Positions 61,283 through 64,000 of a stretch of 64,000 nucleotides of DNA are shown here, in pieces. Position 1 is the first letter of the stretch. Every line of letters starts with the position of its first letter. Where the stretch lies: contig NZ_CALGPY010000005.1 of the NCBI RefSeq assembly GCF_937959485.1, positions 248,001-312,000 of the forward strand, in the 5' to 3' direction. Below the pieces are notes generated by a model. That model ran no database searches and was not told the origin of the DNA. It was given only the letters and a program-made list of their open reading frames with translations. The position numbers and the translations under genes are program-made. The stretch is from an uncultured Campylobacter sp. (GTDB lineage Bacteria > Campylobacterota > Campylobacteria > Campylobacterales > Campylobacteraceae).

Positions 61283-62028
61283 GGCTCAAGATAAGTTAAA
61301 AACTTCCAAAGGAGTTTTTAACTATGATCCTGCCGATGAAAAACAAGTATATAATTCGTTCCCGAATTTCGCAGAAGAAATTTAGAGAAATTTTAAAGTA
61401 TTTTGCAGAGGATATAGAGGCTACTAAAATAGCAAATTTAACCGGGATTTCTAGAATTTCCATCAACAAAATTCTAAAAAATATCAGAATTCTTATGTCT
61501 CAAGAATGTGAAAATATAAGCAAATTTAGCGGTGAAATAGAGATTGACGAAAGTTACTTCGGAGCTAAAAGAGTAAGAGGTAAGAGAGGTAGAGGTGCAA
61601 GCGGAAAGCAACCGGTATTCGGTATGCTTAAAAGAGACGGCAAAGTTTATACCCAGATAGTTAAAAACTGCTCTGCAAATGAACTGATACCTATATTATC
61701 TCAATATAGCGCGCTTGATAGCTCTACTATCTATTCAGATTGCTGGAAGGCTTATGATGGATTAGTAGATTACAGAGCTAAAGCTCACTATAGAGTAAAA
61801 CATTCAAAGAATGAATTTGCTAATGGTAAAAACCATATAAACGGTATAGAAAACTTCTGGGGATACGCCAAACATAGATTATCTAAATTTAAAGGCATTA
61901 AGAAAGAGAATTTTTTGCTTCATCTTAAAGAATGTGAATTTAGATATAATAACAGCAAAGATACGAAGGAATTCTATCATATTTTATTAAAGATGATAAG
62001 AGAGAATCCGCTTAGCTTATCTTGAGCC
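61283..62028 (+). mobile_element. IS1595-family insertion sequence (about 746 bp)
   Basis: The transposase gene is flanked by inverted repeats with a 13-base perfect core, GGCTCAAGATAAG (61283-61295), and its complement (62016-62028). A further TAA pair lies inside after one mismatch. Size and transposase agree with IS1595 (ISXO2-like). An exact 8-bp target duplication is not seen; both flanks read AAAATTT-like, so the target site may have been AT-rich and has drifted. Confidence 0.82.
61324..62025 (+). CDS. IS1595-family (ISXO2-like) transposase
   Basis: The 233-residue enzyme moves the element that contains it. It lacks the N-terminal zinc ribbon of long IS1595 members but has a helix-turn-helix (ISRISINKILKNIRIL) near residue 45-60. 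The DDE-like core holds IEIDESYFGAKRVRGKRG (first catalytic Asp), YSDCWKAYDGL (second Asp), and NHINGIENFWGYAKHRL, with Glu/Asn as third catalytic position. No internal stop or frameshift is seen, so it should be active. AAAGGAG lies nine bases before the ATG. The inverted repeats lie 41 bases upstream and within the stop region. Confidence 0.9.
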   Translation: MILPMKNKYIIRSRISQKKFREILKYFAEDIEATKIANLTGISRISINKILKNIRILMSQECENISKFSGEIEIDESYFGAKRVRGKRGRGASGKQPVFGMLKRDGKVYTQIVKNCSANELIPILSQYSALDSSTIYSDCWKAYDGLVDYRAKAHYRVKHSKNEFANGKNHINGIENFWGYAKHRLSKFKGIKKENFLLHLKECEFRYNNSKDTKEFYHILLKMIRENPLSLS

Positions 62029-62057
62029 AAAATTTATACCGCGAAATTTTGGCTTTT
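62026..62057 (+). terminator. Terminator spanning the right end of the IS
   Basis: A 10-base stem (GCCAAAATTT and AAATTTTGGC), an eight-base loop, then TTTT. The left arm begins within the IS end, so the hairpin is formed by element plus flank. Both arms contain AAATTT. Confidence 0.75.
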
Positions 62058-62337
62058 AAAATTTGGCGTTGCACCGTTTGTTAAAACGAGCTCCTGCGCA
62101 GCAAGAAAATACAAATCAAATTAATTTCGTAAAATTTTATTGTTAAAATTCTAAGTACCGCGCATCGCAAAATATCCCAAACGAGATGACGAGCACGCGG
62201 GGACGAAGCAAACTCTTTTAAGAACACGCTCTTTGCGCGCAATCCGTTTTGCTAGCTATAAAATTTAGCCTTGCGACGCTCGGCGTTATTTGCGATAAAA
62301 TTTTAAAATTTCATCGTAAATTTTCTACGTCTCGCGC

Positions 62338-62901
62338 TTATTTTTTGAAAAGCTCAGATACGTTCGGGGCTTGCTTTTCTTGCTCGCTGGCGGCAAAGAA
62401 TTCCGCCTTGGCGAAGCTAAAAACGTTAGCGATGATGTTAGTAGGAAACATCTCGCAGGCGTTATTATAAACCGTAACGGCGCCGTTATAAGCGCGGCGT
62501 GCTGCGCTGATCTGCTCCTCGCACTCGCCTAACGCGTTTTGCAGCTTGGCAAACGATTCGTTAGCCTTGAGGTTTGGATACGCCTCTACTGCAACGCGTA
62601 TCTGTCCCAAAAGAGCCGAAATTTCGCTATTTAGTCTAAATTTATCGGCGTTAGAGCTTGCGCTGATCGCTTGTGAGCGAAGCTCGCTAACGCGCGTTAG
62701 TACTGCGCTTTCGTGGCTCATATATTCGCGCGTAGCGCTAACTAGATTGGGAATTAGGTCGTAGCGCTTTTTAAGCTGCGTATCGACGGTAGAAGCGATA
62801 TTTCGCACCTGGTTGCGTTTAGCGATGAATGAGTTATAAACGCTCACTAACGCTAAAACTAACAAAACTATGACGACTAATAAAATCAAAGCCGCATTCA
62901 T
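62338..62901 (-). CDS. lemA: LemA-family protein
   Basis: The 187-residue protein has one N-terminal membrane helix (MNAALILLVVIVLLVLALV) with an external body. The LemA domain follows: SVYNSFIAKRNQVRNIAS, KKRYDLIPNLVSATREYMSH, and EVSALLGQIRVAVEAYPNLK-type, ending in ARRAYNGAVTVYNNACEMFP. The order of these motifs is that of the family, which forms a helical bundle of unknown biochemical role. A GAAAGGAGAG ribosome site precedes the ATG. The usual partner with a TPM domain (YgcG) or a DUF3137 protein is not adjacent; a DUF3137 gene lies at 38 kb. Confidence 0.93.
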   Translation of the reverse strand: MNAALILLVVIVLLVLALVSVYNSFIAKRNQVRNIASTVDTQLKKRYDLIPNLVSATREYMSHESAVLTRVSELRSQAISASSNADKFRLNSEISALLGQIRVAVEAYPNLKANESFAKLQNALGECEEQISAARRAYNGAVTVYNNACEMFPTNIIANVFSFAKAEFFAASEQEKQAPNVSELFKK

Positions 62902-62947
62902 TTTCTCTCCTTTTAAAGTGTTTCAATTAAAAATAAGAATATTTAGC

Positions 62948-62953
62948 TATACT
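62948..62953 (+). promoter_or_regulatory. -10 box of the tRNA gene
   Basis: A TATACT about 19 bases before the 5' end of the tRNA gene. Confidence 0.45.
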
Positions 62954-62971
62954 TGCCATTTCTTTTCTCGT

Positions 62972-63048
62972 GTCAAGGTAGCTCAGCTGGTTAGAGCGCT
63001 GGTCTCATAAGCCGGAGGTCGAGAGTTCAAGTCTCTCTCTTGACACCA
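62972..63048 (+). tRNA. tRNA with CAU anticodon (elongator Met, or Ile2)
   Basis: The cloverleaf is complete. The acceptor arm GTCAAGG pairs with TCTTGAC. The D arm starts GCTC and closes GAGC. The anticodon stem is CTGGT with GCCGG and the loop CTCATAA (CAT at 63006-63008). The T arm is GAGAG and CTCTC around TTCAAGT. CCA is encoded at 63046-63048. It is not the initiator: position 1-72 is a G-C pair and the anticodon stem lacks the three G-C pairs. A tRNA-Ile2 with lysidine at C34 cannot be excluded from sequence. Confidence 0.93.
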
Positions 63049-63401
63049 TCTTCAAATTACCTTTAAGGGTGCAACTGCGCCTCAAAAAAGTTCGAGATTA
63101 TATCTTACTTATACTTGAAAAATAATGAAAATTAGCAAAAGAATGAAATTTACCTTCGGGCAAATGTGAGTTTTTTTGGATTTGTTGCTTCGCCTCTAAA
63201 AGACAAATTTACGCAAAGCATCTTTATCTACGAGCCTTTAAGCTATTTTGGCAAAAGTTTTTTATTTGAGTCTCTTTCGCGTTTTCACATCGGCAAATCT
63301 CGCGTCAGTATAATCTAACGCATTCCGCACAAATTCACACTATTTAGCTAAATTTTTGATATAATCTCCCGCTTTAAAAGCTAAAAATTTAAAGGAAACA
63401 T
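63049..63401. other. Intergenic stretch before the rhodanese gene
   Basis: About 350 bases without a gene. Two TATAAT boxes occur, at 63309-63314 and 63360-63365; the latter is 37 bases before the rhodanese start codon. Confidence 0.55.
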
Positions 63402-64000
63402 ATGAAATTTATTTCTCACAAAATTTTAAAAAGCGCGGTTTTGCTGGCGGCATTGGGATCTTTCGCGACTTGCTGCGCCGAAACGCAGCAGCCTAGCGGC
63501 TACGCTATAAGCGGCGCAGCGCTATCGGCACTAGAGGAGGACAATAGAGCAAAAGAAAATTATCTAGTCATTGACGTTAGAACTGCAGATGAGTACGCTG
63601 CAGGCCACATAAAACACGCGATCAACATCCCGCTTGGAGAGCTTGAAAGCAGGCTGGATGAGATAAACGCCTACAAGAATAAAAACGTCGTGCTTTATTG
63701 CAATACGGGTAACCGCAGCGGCAAGGCGCTTGATCTGCTTAAACAAAAGGGTTTCAATGTGCTTATGAACGCGCCCGGCGTAAAGCAGTACGACTACGAG
63801 CTGTATAAGGTCGGCAGCATAAACGCGGATGGGTTTTTGAAAATAGCAAATGATCCAAACGTGCTGATCATCGACGCTAGGCAGAAGCAGGACTACGACG
63901 CGGGGCATATGAAAGGCGCGATAAATATCCCATACGGCGAGCCTTTAGAAAACTACAAGGACGTGCTTGAGGCTAATAAAGACAAAAAGATGATCACACA
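63402..64000 (+). CDS. Exported rhodanese-domain protein (3' end outside window)
   Basis: The frame opens at the ATG at 63402 (AAAGGAAACAT upstream) and is open to the end of the window, 199 codons. The signal peptide is visible (MKFISHKILKSAVLLAALGS with a Cys-Cys-Ala cleavage or lipid-attachment region). The first rhodanese domain, about residues 30-120, has VIDVRTADEYAAGHIKHAIN and the active-site loop CNTGNRSG with catalytic Cys. A second rhodanese-like domain follows from about residue 145 (LIIDARQKQDYDAGHMKGAI) and is cut by the window end before its active-site loop. Periplasmic rhodaneses carry sulfane sulfur, for example in sulfur or polysulfide metabolism. Confidence 0.88.
   Translation, partial: MKFISHKILKSAVLLAALGSFATCCAETQQPSGYAISGAALSALEEDNRAKENYLVIDVRTADEYAAGHIKHAINIPLGELESRLDEINAYKNKNVVLYCNTGNRSGKALDLLKQKGFNVLMNAPGVKQYDYELYKVGSINADGFLKIANDPNVLIIDARQKQDYDAGHMKGAINIPYGEPLENYKDVLEANKDKKMIT

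Noticed and set aside
62972..63048. Initiator tRNA
   Set aside because: Position 1-72 is a G-C pair and the anticodon stem lacks three consecutive G-C pairs.
1..64000. CRISPR array or cas genes
   Set aside because: No run of regularly spaced direct repeats and no Cas-like protein was seen.
1..64000. Prophage or integrative element
   Set aside because: No integrase, capsid, terminase or attachment repeats were seen; only one IS is present.

Overview
The window looks like a chromosomal segment of a Campylobacter (Campylobacterota). The order rlmN / nucleoside phosphorylase / ksgA / RNase J / rluB, the monohaem cytochrome plus TMAO/DMSO reductase pair, the PEB1/CjaA-type solute-binding proteins, RNase J with a long Asn/Ser-rich N-terminal tail, and -10 boxes of the type TATAAT without an obvious -35 all fit. 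The base composition is richer in G+C than C. jejuni, so an oral anaerobic species of the C. gracilis/showae/rectus type is the best guess. The species is an inference, not something read directly.

Layout. 1-4.8 kb: the end of gyrB, then a degenerate GGDEF/EAL protein, queF, an HD-domain protein, the SRP RNA on the minus strand and a small conserved protein. 4.8-7.3 kb: typA with a clear terminator and a HAD phosphatase. 7.7-11.4 kb: two tandem periplasmic binding proteins without a transporter, an exported ankyrin-like protein and a DUF805 membrane protein. 12-24.4 kb: two copies of a cytochrome c / TorA-type reductase module. The first has a divergent Crp/Fnr regulator and a palindrome placed at about -41.5; the second is preceded by a DsbB-like protein lacking its CXXC. 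Between them lie tpx, a TM2-domain protein, a second DUF805 protein, hutX and a gene remnant. 24.8-30.3 kb: a DinJ/YoeB toxin-antitoxin pair, a frameshifted sodium-dependent transporter, a CBS/CorC membrane protein and an M48 lipoprotein. 31.4-35.4 kb: a helical protein, a DUF493 protein, moaC, a small-RNA candidate, an EF-hand protein and a DUF1508 protein. 35.8-44.6 kb: DUF3737, a MalY/PatB C-S lyase, DUF3137, a complete polar amino-acid ABC transporter and a DASS symporter. 45-55.5 kb: an outer-membrane barrel, purB, an RluA-type synthase with a large insert, a PD-(D/E)XK-like orphan, decayed DUF6985/helical-repeat genes, rlmN, a nucleoside phosphorylase, a poly-G-controlled small membrane protein, a Sel1 protein and hisF with an insert. 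55.6-64 kb: ksgA, rnj, kdsD, rluB, ybaK, an IS1595-type insertion sequence, lemA, tRNA-Met(CAU) and a rhodanese protein cut by the window end.

The main whole-window pattern is a very high density of RAATTY words (AAATTT, GAATTT, AAATTC, GAATTC) in the long gene-free stretches, in hairpins behind genes and in some coding inserts. RAATTY is the site methylated by CtsM in C. jejuni, where that methylation marks DNA as transformable. I read this as a possible DNA-uptake-related landscape, which needs counting to prove. The other fresh signals are a roughly 64-nt small-RNA candidate with an anti-Shine-Dalgarno stretch, the operator/promoter geometry of the first reductase module, and low-complexity inserts inside HisF, the RluA-type synthase and the nucleoside phosphorylase.
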